NCBI GenBank assembly: GCA_025200525.1
Contig: CM045761.1
Coordinates: forward strand, 60,854,009-60,918,008
Direction: 5' to 3'
Length of the DNA: 64,000 nt
Source: Camellia lanceoleosa
Taxonomy: Eukaryota > Streptophyta > Magnoliopsida > Ericales > Theaceae
The stretch's first letter is position 1; each line of letters begins with the position of its first letter. The notes beneath the pieces are model-generated. The model was not told the DNA's origin. It worked only from the letters and a program-made list of their open reading frames with translations, and made no database searches. A program made the position numbers and the translations under genes. Of this stretch, positions 56,400 to 64,000 are shown in pieces.

Positions 56400-57050
56400 T
56401 TGGAGCTCGTAGGAGACTTTTCATTAGAAACCCCTTTTTCTTTATATAATATATAAATAGATAGATAGATATAGATATTTAAATTTGTTTTATATATTTT
56501 TTTAATATACAAATTATTATTTTTAGATTTTTTATAAAAATAATTTAACAATCTCATCACTAATCATAGTGTGTGAGAGAAGTTGAAAAGAGTGCTGCAA
56601 TAATTATGAGAAAAGTCAAAAAGGTTTGTGGGTTGAAAGAAATCAATAAATGTTAATTTTTTTTAAATTAAAAAATTAAAAAATTAAGATTGAAATATTA
56701 GAACTTCCACAAGGCTTGTGGGTTAAAAAATCTCATTTTCCGTATATAATATATAGATTTTATACCATATTCAAAAACTTTTCTATGATTTAAGCAATTT
56801 GTCTCAATTTGTAACATTAGTCAAAAAAAATTTCATGATTTAAGCAATTTGTCTCAATTTGTATTATTAGTCAAAAAAAATTTCATGATTTCATGAAATT
56901 TGTTTCAAAATTACTACACAAAATTTTCATGACCACGTGCTTCAATTGACTAGGGTTTTGGAGGGATTTTTCAATCTATTTTAGTGTACAAATACTCTTA
57001 AATTAGTGTAGATATTTTGTAGAAAATATTATTATATTGGATTCTACTTT
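56400..57050. other. AT-rich intergenic DNA with a short tandem repeat
   Basis: A 60-bp unit (ATGATTTAAGCAATTTGTCTC, then TTAGTCAAAAAAAATTT) is repeated about 2.5 times at 56,785-56,905. Nothing else recognised. Confidence 0.7.
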
Positions 57051-57614
57051 TATATATAGAGAGAGAGAGAGAAATGATTATTAATAAAGTATGCGGGTAT
57101 GAGCTCCATTTACGAATTAGAATATTTATTTCAAGGGTAGAATTAATTAAATTAGTGATAGGAAAAATAATTCGATTTAGATTTCTCATTTTCTAATTAA
57201 AAGACGATTAATCGAACGAACCTTACAAGAATTAGAAAATCTAGGGTTTGAGCGATTATTCTTCAATTAGAGGGTTAATTAATTATTATTATTATTAGTA
57301 GTATATTAGAAATGATTCTTAAGTTGTTGGGTTCAATTAGGGTTCACATGGTTCCGATCGGTACAGGTTCTCGATTCTAGGGTTAAAATCGCAAGTAAAT
57401 GAAAAATTAAGGGCTCTTATTATAATAACTCAAAAGTGAGGGCCTTAATTTATAAATTGAAACATTTATTTAAATGCAATATTTAATTGAATTTAGATTT
57501 GGGAATTTAATTTGGTTAAAAGCTTCTTTGTTTCAAATTAAATGACGAATTGTAATAAGAACCGGAAACCGAAGATTTTGAGCGGTAAATCTATAATTAG
57601 GGAGTTAATTGATT
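57051..57614. repeat. ~560 bp direct duplication, copy 1
   Basis: Near-identical to 62,473-63,030, from TATATATAGAGAG to GTTAATTGATT. Copy 1 ends abruptly where the gene patchwork begins. Noncoding. Confidence 0.92.
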
Positions 57615-58690
57615 CCCGCCCAAACATTTATTTCTGAGCATTTCACCTACCCACGTCTCCCCACCTTCCCTCTTTACCACGTCTCCTTCTCATTCCGTCT
57701 TTATCTCTCTCCCTCTCTATTCTTTTTGAACAGAACCACCAAAAACACCTGTTTCTCTCTCTCATTTCCTTTCATTTCCCTTCATTTCCATCTCATTCTT
57801 CTCTGTAATTCCCATCTCTCTCTCCGACTAAACTGGGTAGTTGTTCCTCTCCAAATGCACTTCCAGACCCACCTCCAAATCAAACAAAGACCAACACTAA
57901 CCCCCAATTAGCAGACACGAAAAAGCCAGAAGAAGAGACTCTGAAGAAGATCTTCGTCATCAAACACTGCAAGAGCTACAGCATACCCAACCCAGTTCAC
58001 CAGAATATCCAATGTACAGCCATTTGAATCAGTTGATCTTGGTAACAACAACAACAACAACAACAATATTCACCGGAAACCCAAACCCGAACCCCCTATT
58101 CCTGTCCTCCTCCCTCTCTCCTAGCCACAACCTCAATGATGTTTCAAATGGTGGTGTGGTGGTTTTATCAGATTTGTTCAGAGAGTGTGTGCTATTCATT
58201 CAATTAGGTGTTCAATACTTGACTGCAAAGCTATTCTCTCTCTCTCTCTCTCTGATATTCTTTGTTCAACTCTCCATCGATCATCGTGTGTTTTCTTCTA
58301 CATCAATCGCTTCAGGTACACTATATATATATATATAGCAACTCTCTGTTTTCTTTAATGCTTTAATTCTTTCATAATTAGGGTTTTCCAAAGCATAATC
58401 GAATAAATTATCAATTTAATTACGATTTGATGATAAAATTCATCGCAATTCAAGGTGATGATGATTATGTTTAATTATCTGATTTAGGGTTTCACAAAAA
58501 AAGTGTCATTTTGGGTAATTTATTGTTGAAGAACATGTTTGCGGCTTCTTGCGCGTGCGATGTTTGCCGGACGGTGGTCTCGGTGATTAGCCGGTGGTCC
58601 GCTCGGATTGCGTATTGCGGTCTCTTTGCACTTTCTCTGATCGTATCGTGGATTCTTAGGGAGGTTGCTGCACTTCGAATTGGGCCGCAT
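57615..58690 (+). pseudogene. SERINC (TMS-like) gene 5' fragment
   Basis: SERINC proteins are multi-pass membrane proteins linked to serine incorporation into membrane lipids. A CT-rich leader-like segment (57,630-58,315) ends CTTCAG/GTACAC, a donor, followed by an intron. Coding starts at ATG 58,532 with MFAASC, then CRTVVSVISRWSARIAYCGL and FALSLIVSWILREVAA (first membrane segment). Family members carry about nine more residues after MFAASC, absent here. After REVAA the sequence changes to unrelated LRIGPHLWRW. All later exons are missing, so it is a first-exon fragment. That the leader belongs to this gene is inferred. Confidence 0.72.
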
Positions 58691-58884
58691 CTATGGCGAT
58701 GGTTCTTATTCCAAATTTTCATTTTTCTTTCTCATATTTAATTTTGTTACTTTATTTAGGATTATCCCTTTATTTATTTATTTATTCTTATTATTATTGT
58801 GAATTAATTTGATAAACTTGATTTGTTGAGATTGGTTGGGCATCGGTGGGAGAAAGAAAAAGGATAGGGAAGGCTTGGGAAAAT

Positions 58885-59075
58885 ATGGGAGATCAATTTG
58901 GGTCTCAGGCCCTGCACATTTGAGTTTAATCGTGCAGTTTGCCGACTTTGATGGAAGATTATTACAGCAAATTCATAAAAAAAATTAAGTTAGATCAATT
59001 TGGGTCTCAAGCCCTTCACATTTGAGTTTTGTTGTGTAATCTGCTAGCTTTGATGGAATAATCTGACAACCCCTG
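58885..59075. repeat. ~95 bp tandem duplication
   Basis: AGATCAATTTGGGTCTCA, CACATTTGAGTTT and CTTTGATGGA occur twice, at 58,890-58,965 and 58,993-59,065, with about 85 percent similarity by eye. Confidence 0.85.
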
Positions 59076-59084
59076 GGTGAATTT

Positions 59085-59122
59085 TTTTTTTCTTTTTTTT
59101 TTTTTTTGGGGGGGGGGGGAGT
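59085..59122. repeat. Poly-T / poly-G run
   Basis: A T-rich run followed by about a dozen G. It may be prone to length error. Confidence 0.9.
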
Positions 59123-59449
59123 TCTCACATTATTAACCTTTTTTTTTCTGGTATTTTCAGGTGGTTGTGTTGGAGTTTGAGAAGGTTGCATGCATATGGG
59201 GTTTAAGAAGAGTTTAAGAAGGTTGTTGGGAGTATATAATTTAGGACTGATTTGCTTATGTGCTTGATCATTATTATGTGGATGTGGATATCTACGACTA
59301 TCTTACGGAATTATGCTATTGGCTTTTCCAATTTTATTTTGTTCTTCTTTTTATTTTTATCCAAACAACTGAATTTCATGAAAATGAAACTAATGGCCTT
59401 TTGTTTTCTGTAACCAAGTGCTTTTGCCTCCTTAAGTTTGCTTTAATCA

Positions 59450-59997
59450 CAGATACATCTCTCTCTGTTTGGGATAATCATTGTTCATTATCCACAAGTT
59501 TTAGGTTTTGGATTGAGGTTTCAATGGTCACGAGGACTCGATTGCTTTACCAAATTTGTTTCGAAACACTAGAGACAGATTCACTTGGGGGTGAAGCAAA
59601 AAGTGTCGAAATTGGACTCAGACAGAGCAAAGTCAACCGGTTCGGGAAGAAGATGAAGATGAGGGCTGAAATCGACACGTCAGCGCCTTTCGAGTTTGTG
59701 AAGGAGGCAGCGAGCCGATTCGGTGGAATCGGTTTCTGGAAACCCAATTCCCACAAGCCCTCCGAATCTTCTGAGGTCTGCTCTCTCTCTCTCTCTCTCT
59801 CTCCAAGCAAAGTTTATTAATGTTTTTGCTTTAGAATTTTATTTTAACCTATTTCACAGATACATCTCTCTCTGTTTGGGATAATCATTGTTCATTATTC
59901 ACAAGTTTTAGGTTTTGGATTGAGGTTTCAATGGCTGCTGAGGACTCAGATTGCTTTACCCAATTTGTTTCGGAAACACTAGAGACAGATTCACTGT
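59450..59997. repeat. 135 bp direct repeat pair around the WEB fragment
   Basis: ACAGATACATCTCTCTCTG ... GAGACAGATTCACT occurs at 59,450-59,585 and 59,860-59,997, with a few single-base differences. The second copy continues into TGTAGTGTTTGATCC, which recurs at 60,530. Confidence 0.9.
59640..59778 (+). pseudogene. WEB-family (DUF827) gene fragment
   Basis: Reads MKMRAEIDTSAPFEFVKEAA, then SRFGGIGFWKPNSHKPSESS, matching the N-terminal conserved block of WEB-family coiled-coil proteins (relatives of WEB1, chloroplast photorelocation). It is followed by GAG/GTCTGC, a possible donor, and a CT microsatellite. The long coiled-coil body is absent, and the upstream in-frame residues come from the direct repeat. 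A captured exon fragment. Confidence 0.7.
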
Positions 59998-60024
59998 AGT
60001 GTTTGATCCGGGAATTGATAATTA

Positions 60025-60525
60025 TGGTTTCTCATTTATGGTTTTGAAATTGGATAACATAATTGATAATTGCTTTGTTATGTGATTTTTTAAAATGATT
60101 ATGTATATATTCATTGACATGATCTGGGTTCACATAACATAACATAATATATGATAAAATAATTATCAATTATGTATATATGAATTATAGTATAGATTTA
60201 TGGTTTTTTTGCATAACATAAATCACATAACTGAGAAACTATAACATAATCATTTTTGCATAACATAATTCACATAACTGTGAACATAACATAATTAAAT
60301 TATAGTATAGATTAATGGTTTCTCATTTATGTATATATTCATTGATAATTACACTAGAGACAGATTCACATAATAGTTTCACATAACATAAAAATCACAT
60401 AATATAAATCACATAAATCATATAAATCACACAATCAAACCCGAATGAGAAACAAATCACATAAAAAATTAGATAAAAAATCTATATAATAAGGCACAAA
60501 GGTTTTTTTTTTTTTTTTTTGGAAT
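60025..60525. repeat. AT-rich CATAACATAA / CACATAA repeat block
   Basis: Many scattered copies of CACATAACATAA and AATTGATAATTA. Flanked by the 30-bp repeat TGTAGTGTTTGATCC (59,995 and 60,533), so it may be an insertion with its target duplicated. Confidence 0.6.
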
Positions 60526-60952
60526 CTACTGTAGTGTTTGATCCAGGAATTGATAATTTACCTTTCTGGGTTCTCTCCTACATGGAGTTTCTTAAATACT
60601 TCAAGAGCCAAAGCTTAAGCTCTATTCATTAAGCTTGACTTGACTTCAGTTTGATCGATTTTTTTACACAAATAATGAAACCAACACACCCTTTCAGGTG
60701 TCCTAAACACTTGATACAAAAAAAGAAAACAATAATAGAGGTGAAATCAGAATTATCATCTTAATTAAATAATCTTGATTGACTGAATTTGTTATGTTTT
60801 TTGTCTATTTCTTTCACAAAGTCCTGATTTTGGGTTCTCTGCAGACAAGGTTGATCGGCCTGTTAGTACCGCCATTTACTTCTTTCCTCTTTCCTCTTTT
60901 TTTTTTCTATAAATATAAATTTGTATTTATTTATTTTATTCATCCATGCGTG

Positions 60953-61117
60953 CTTGGCATAGCAGTAAAGCTACCCCTTGGTGACTTGGTGGTCACAGGT
61001 CGAGTGGCGGAAAAAACATCTCCGCTTGTGGGGCATTGGGTACGCCCTGCATGCACCAACCCTTTCTCCGACCCCGCTTAAGCGAGAGCTTCATGCACTG
61101 GGTACGCCCTTTTTTAT
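60953..61117 (+). mobile_element. tRNA-derived SINE (Au-like)
   Basis: The A-box region is TAGCAGTAAAGCTACCCCTT, the B-box region GGTCACAGGTCGAGTGG, then GACCCCGCTTAAGCGAGAGC and a 3' end GGGTACGCCCTTTTTT. The layout and the conserved end match the plant Au-type SINE as I recall it. ATCCATGC on the left and ATCTATGC on the right may be the target duplication. Confidence 0.75.
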
Positions 61118-61139
61118 CTATGCCATCCAACTATGTTCT

Positions 61140-62347
61140 TCAACTCTCATCATCAAATGATTCCAAATCACCAGTGGCATTCTTGTACTTTATTGATTCC
61201 AGTGGTGGTACCTATCCAGAAGTTGTATCAAGAAGTCAAGCAAACTGGTTCCTGAGAAAATCCCATGAGCTTAACCCTGATTCAAGGTAGGGGAAAGAAA
61301 TAAGAATCCTCATGCCCTCCTAATTTTTCTCTAATGATTACATCTTATTACTTTGTTCTATAATAATGCGTTTTTATTCTAAATGATCTTTCATTTATGC
61401 TATTGATTGCCTAGAAAATGGAGGAATAGAAAATTTAGAATCTTATATCTGCCTTTGTCTGGTACAAAAGAAATTGAAAAATGACTCGGGTGACATTGAG
61501 TACTTATTTTAAAGGTCCATTGAATTGAGTTTTTGGTTTCTACACAAAACATACAATGGCAAATGTGAAGATTCTGGATTTTCTTTTATCCACTTTCTTA
61601 GCAACCAAAAGGAGTCGTATTGTGTAGGGTGCCCGAGATAATCTTCTAGCATATACCAAGTAAAGCCTATGAGAAGGTGGCTCCAATGTTTCTGTTTATG
61701 TCGTCGTGTGTGGGTTCCATTAACAAAGAGAGTATTGCTCCTCAACAAGCTGAAATGGGCATTATGAAACTTCTTGAAGGCAGGCCGTCTGTCAAGGTGA
61801 GAACACAGAATTATATACAATCATTCATATGAAATGATGGACTGTCAAGTCATGCTTCCAAAATTCTATTCTCATGTGCCAAACTGGTATTTTGTGTTTG
61901 TAGAAGCAAACGGGTTAAAATATTGAATTTGAAATCCTAGAATGGCCTATGTTCACAATGTAAAGAATGAATTTTGAGCTTGCACATTTTATACTAATGA
62001 TGAAAACATTTTGGGGAGCAGAAATTGTTTCCAAGCTGTACACTGTGTGTTTGGTTAGTTTCTTGAAAAATGGGTGGTTGTGCTTTGATGGGTAGAGTCT
62101 AATGTGTTTGTTGTATTCTTTTGCATGGTGGCAGGCAGTGTTTGCAGGTCACAACCATGGATTAGACTGGTGCTGCCCTTACAAGAAACTAAGGCTGTGT
62201 TATGCTAGGCACACTGGGTACGGTGGATATGGAAACTGGCCTAGGGGAGCTAGAATTTTGGAGATCAATTCGCAGCCCTTCTCTCTCAAATCATGGATAA
62301 GGATGGAAGATGGTAATTCGCATAGTGAAGTTATCTTGAGCTCTTAA
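61140..62347 (+). pseudogene. PAP16-like purple acid phosphatase, last three exons
   Basis: Metallophosphoesterase family. Exon A ends at 61,286 ([35 protein letters not shown]). Exon B is 61,628-61,796 (VPEIIF, stop, [34 protein letters not shown]). Exon C is 62,135-62,347 ([39 protein letters not shown], ending EVILSS and TAA). GT/AG borders are intact. The metal-binding GHNHG motif is present. In exon B the Trp of the conserved FWHIPS is TAG, and all upstream exons are missing. With a Helitron-like end 120 bp further on, it is best read as a captured, decayed 3' fragment. Confidence 0.88.
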
Positions 62348-62444
62348 AAGTGTTTCTTCTATATTTATTTAATTTTCTTCCTAGGGAACATTATTGTTAC
62401 AATGTTGTTCACCTGACATTATTTACACCGAACATTATTTACGT

Positions 62445-62472
62445 CGTGCCTTCAGGCACGGGCATACGCTAG
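62445..62472 (+). mobile_element. Helitron-like 3' terminus
   Basis: Hairpin CGTGCC-TTCA-GGCACG (62,445-62,460), eight bases, then CTAG (62,469-62,472) followed by T. This matches the hairpin plus CTRR end of Helitrons and insertion before T. Confidence 0.7.
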
Positions 62473-63030
62473 TATATATATATAGAGAGGGAAATGATTA
62501 TTAATAAAGTATGAGAGTATGAGCTCCATTTACGAATTAGAATATTTATTTCAAGGGTAGAATTAATTAAATTAGTGATAGGAAAAATAATTCGATTTAG
62601 ATTTCTCATTTTCTAATTAAAAGACGATTAATCGAACGAACCTTACAAGAATTAGAAATCTAGGGTTTGAGCGATTATTCTTCAATTAGAGGGTTAATTA
62701 ATTATTATTATTATTAGTATATTAGAAATGATTCTTAAGTTGTTGGGTTCAATTAGGGTTCACATGGTTCCGATCGGGACAGGTTCTCGATTCTAGGGTT
62801 AAAATCGCAAGTAAATGAAAAATTAAGGGCTCTTATTATAATAACTCAAAAGTGAGGGCCTTAATTTATAAATTGAAACATTTATTTAAATGCAATATTT
62901 AATTGAATTTAGATTTGGGAATTTAATTTGGTTAAAAACTTCTTTGTTTCAAATTAAATGACGAATTGTAATGAGAACCGGAAACCGAAGATTTTGAGCG
63001 GTAAATCTATAATTAGGGAGTTAATTGATT
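62473..63030. repeat. ~560 bp direct duplication, copy 2
   Basis: Near-identical to 57,051-57,614. It begins exactly at the Helitron-like terminus and continues past 63,030 into a related ~300 bp unit (ATTATTATGGCTTGGG onward), so this copy looks like the parent. It lies downstream of the kinase gene. Confidence 0.92.
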
Positions 63031-63183
63031 ATTATTATGGCTTGGGAAATGATTTATGAGTTTCCGGGTTCGATTAGGTTTTGGAATTTTTTGGTTAGCG
63101 CATGTTTCCAACTCTAGAGCTAAAATTGAATTTAAATTGAAGATCTTTATATAAATAAATCAAAAGTAAAGATCTAAACGAAA

Positions 63184-64000
63184 TTACAAAAATCGGGACC
63201 TCATATCCTGCCAGCAATGCGTACGAGGGGACGATATTTGTGGCAGATCAACATCTTCTATATCCCTGCATTGATCCTGTGCCACCAAAGCGCACTCAAG
63301 GCTCACCACTACATCAGCCATTGTAGGACGTCCATTTGGCTGATTATGTAAACATTTTTTAGCAACTTTTGTGAACAGCTTCAGGCAATGTGGCGAGATT
63401 TGGTCCTTTATACTAGGGTCAATGATCTGACCAAGTTTCTTCTTCTTGATACAATGTTGAGCCCATAGGGCTAGACTGCATTGTTCTTCCTCAAGCCTCA
63501 TATCGACTGCCGGCCTCCCACAAAGCACTTCCAACAACACGACACCGAAGGCATACACATCTGATTTCTTGGTTAGTCGACGAGTCATGAAATACTCTGG
63601 ATCCAAATAACCAAATGTGCCTTTAACGTCTGTGCTAACATGGGTGCCAAAATCGCTTGTGATGCCCATTTTGCACAAACCAAAATCTGAAATCTTAGCC
63701 ACCCAAACCTTATCCAATAGAATATTTGTGGTCTTCATATCTCGGTGTATAACACCTTGCTGAGTACTCGTGTGAAGGTAATCCAATCCACGTGCAACAC
63801 CAATGCAAATGTTGAGTCTTTGCTCCCATGATAAATGACAAATATTTCCACTAGAATTAATTTTGTAGAGATGATCAGCAAGGGTACCATTCTCTATATA
63901 CTCATAAACAAGGATCATCTCATCGCCTTCTTCGCAATAGCCTATAAGACTGACAAGATGATTGTGTCGAAGCTTGGAAAGCATCTCGATCTCTGTCCAA
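63184..64000 (-). CDS. FERONIA-type receptor-like kinase, kinase domain, 5' part outside window
   Basis: The open frame runs on through 64,000 (WTEIEMLSKLRHNHLVSLIG), so the start, extracellular domain, membrane segment and ATP loop lie outside. From the Met at 63,984: YEYIENGTLADHLY (28-40), VIHRDMKTTNILLD (78-91, catalytic HRD with the Arg of RD kinases), DFGLCK (100-105), GTFGYLDPEYF (122-132), SDVYAFGVVLLEVLCGRPAV (141-160), NGRPTMADVV (217-226). The stop at 63,184 follows a short tail after subdomain XI. The GTFGYLDPEYF...VLC.RPA pattern is that of CrRLK1L (FERONIA-like) kinases, which sense cell-wall and peptide signals at the plasma membrane. No break was seen. It is the only intact-looking coding sequence here. 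Confidence 0.9.
   Translation of the reverse strand, partial: WTEIEMLSKLRHNHLVSLIGYCEEGDEMILVYEYIENGTLADHLYKINSSGNICHLSWEQRLNICIGVARGLDYLHTSTQQGVIHRDMKTTNILLDKVWVAKISDFGLCKMGITSDFGTHVSTDVKGTFGYLDPEYFMTRRLTKKSDVYAFGVVLLEVLCGRPAVDMRLEEEQCSLALWAQHCIKKKKLGQIIDPSIKDQISPHCLKLFTKVAKKCLHNQPNGRPTMADVVVSLECALVAQDQCRDIEDVDLPQISSPRTHCWQDMRSRFL

Larger units (their letters stand above)
52365..56400. repeat. AT-rich duplicated segment, copy B, split by two insertions
   Basis: Pieces at 52,365-52,438, 54,441-54,550 and 55,790-56,400 together align with copy A in order. The interruptions are a solo LTR and a Mutator-like element. Copies A and B look like a tandem duplication. Confidence 0.78.
57615..62472 (+). 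mobile_element. Gene-fragment patchwork ending in a Helitron-like 3' terminus
   Basis: Holds fragments of SERINC, WEB-family and PAP16-like genes, all on the + strand, plus a SINE and local duplications. It ends with a hairpin and CTAG followed by T. Gene-fragment capture is characteristic of plant Helitrons. A 5' TC terminus was not identified, so the left limit is a guess and helicase coding is absent. It may be a nonautonomous Helitron or a mix of events. Confidence 0.55.

Noticed and set aside
57609..58338. Two + strand open frames (100 and 108 codons) in the CT-rich segment
   Set aside because: Ser/Phe/Leu-rich translation of a pyrimidine-rich leader. A splice donor at 58,316 interrupts the second.
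59547..59810. Minus-strand frame opposite the WEB fragment
   Set aside because: Shadow of the + strand exon and CT microsatellite.
60953..61117. tRNA gene
   Set aside because: A/B-box-like words are present, but no cloverleaf can be formed and the 3' end is SINE-type.
57051..63030. The 560-bp direct repeats as LTRs of one element
   Set aside because: They lack TG/CA ends, a primer site and a polypurine tract. Copy 2 continues into related host sequence while copy 1 is truncated.

Overview
The window is plant nuclear DNA, almost certainly from a eudicot. The evidence is nested Ty3/gypsy LTR retrotransposons of the Tat and chromovirus lineages, intron-bearing plant gene fragments (purple acid phosphatase, SERINC, WEB family), a plant receptor-like kinase, a tRNA-derived SINE and AT-rich intergenic DNA. 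No bacterial, organellar or CRISPR feature was seen. About three quarters of the window is mobile DNA and only one gene, at the right edge, looks intact.

Positions 1-48,355 form a nested stack. The oldest layer is a chromovirus (element 3, + strand) of which the 3' half of pol and the 3' LTR remain (44,215-48,355). A Tat element (element 2, - strand) inserted into its RNase H region. Its 5' LTR is 41,205-44,214, its gag-pol lies between 41,200 and 32,841, and further internal pieces lie at 7,092-7,139 and 2,234-2,426. Element 2 was then hit three times between integrase and its 3' end: by a complete ~25.7 kb Tat element (element 1, 7,140-32,840, target duplication GTTGC), by a 4.7 kb solo Tat LTR (2,427-7,091, target duplication TCAGG), and by a chromovirus-type LTR that runs off the left edge (1-2,233). 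Re-joining the flanks of the first two insertions gives sequence colinear with the same part of element 1, which is the main support for this reading.

Element 1 is the most interesting object. Its LTRs are close to 5 kb. Its degraded gag-pol (27,116 to 19,798, - strand) carries the Tat-type archaeal-like RNase H. Between pol and the 3' LTR it carries two extra intron-containing genes on the opposite strand: a plant mobile domain gene (13,491-17,045) and a second gene of an FW.P/F.FG/CPTFE.F family (17,813-19,075). Each has its own TATA box, and a GGTGGCCGGCCACC-type palindrome lies upstream of it. The same palindrome, exact or degenerate, lies upstream of the TATA box in all four Tat LTRs. 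The four LTRs also share a splice donor 230-290 bp downstream of TATA, so much of the giant LTR probably belongs to a leader intron spliced onto a site just before gag.

Positions 48,356-57,050 are AT-rich intergenic DNA. They hold a solo LTR (52,439-54,440), a composite Mutator-like element with a nested CACTA-like MITE, and a duplicated AT-rich segment. Positions 57,615-62,472 are a patchwork of fragments from at least three unrelated genes plus a SINE, ending in a Helitron-like 3' terminus. A ~560 bp segment is present on both sides of the patchwork. At the right edge, on the - strand, is the kinase domain of a FERONIA-type receptor kinase, cut by the window.
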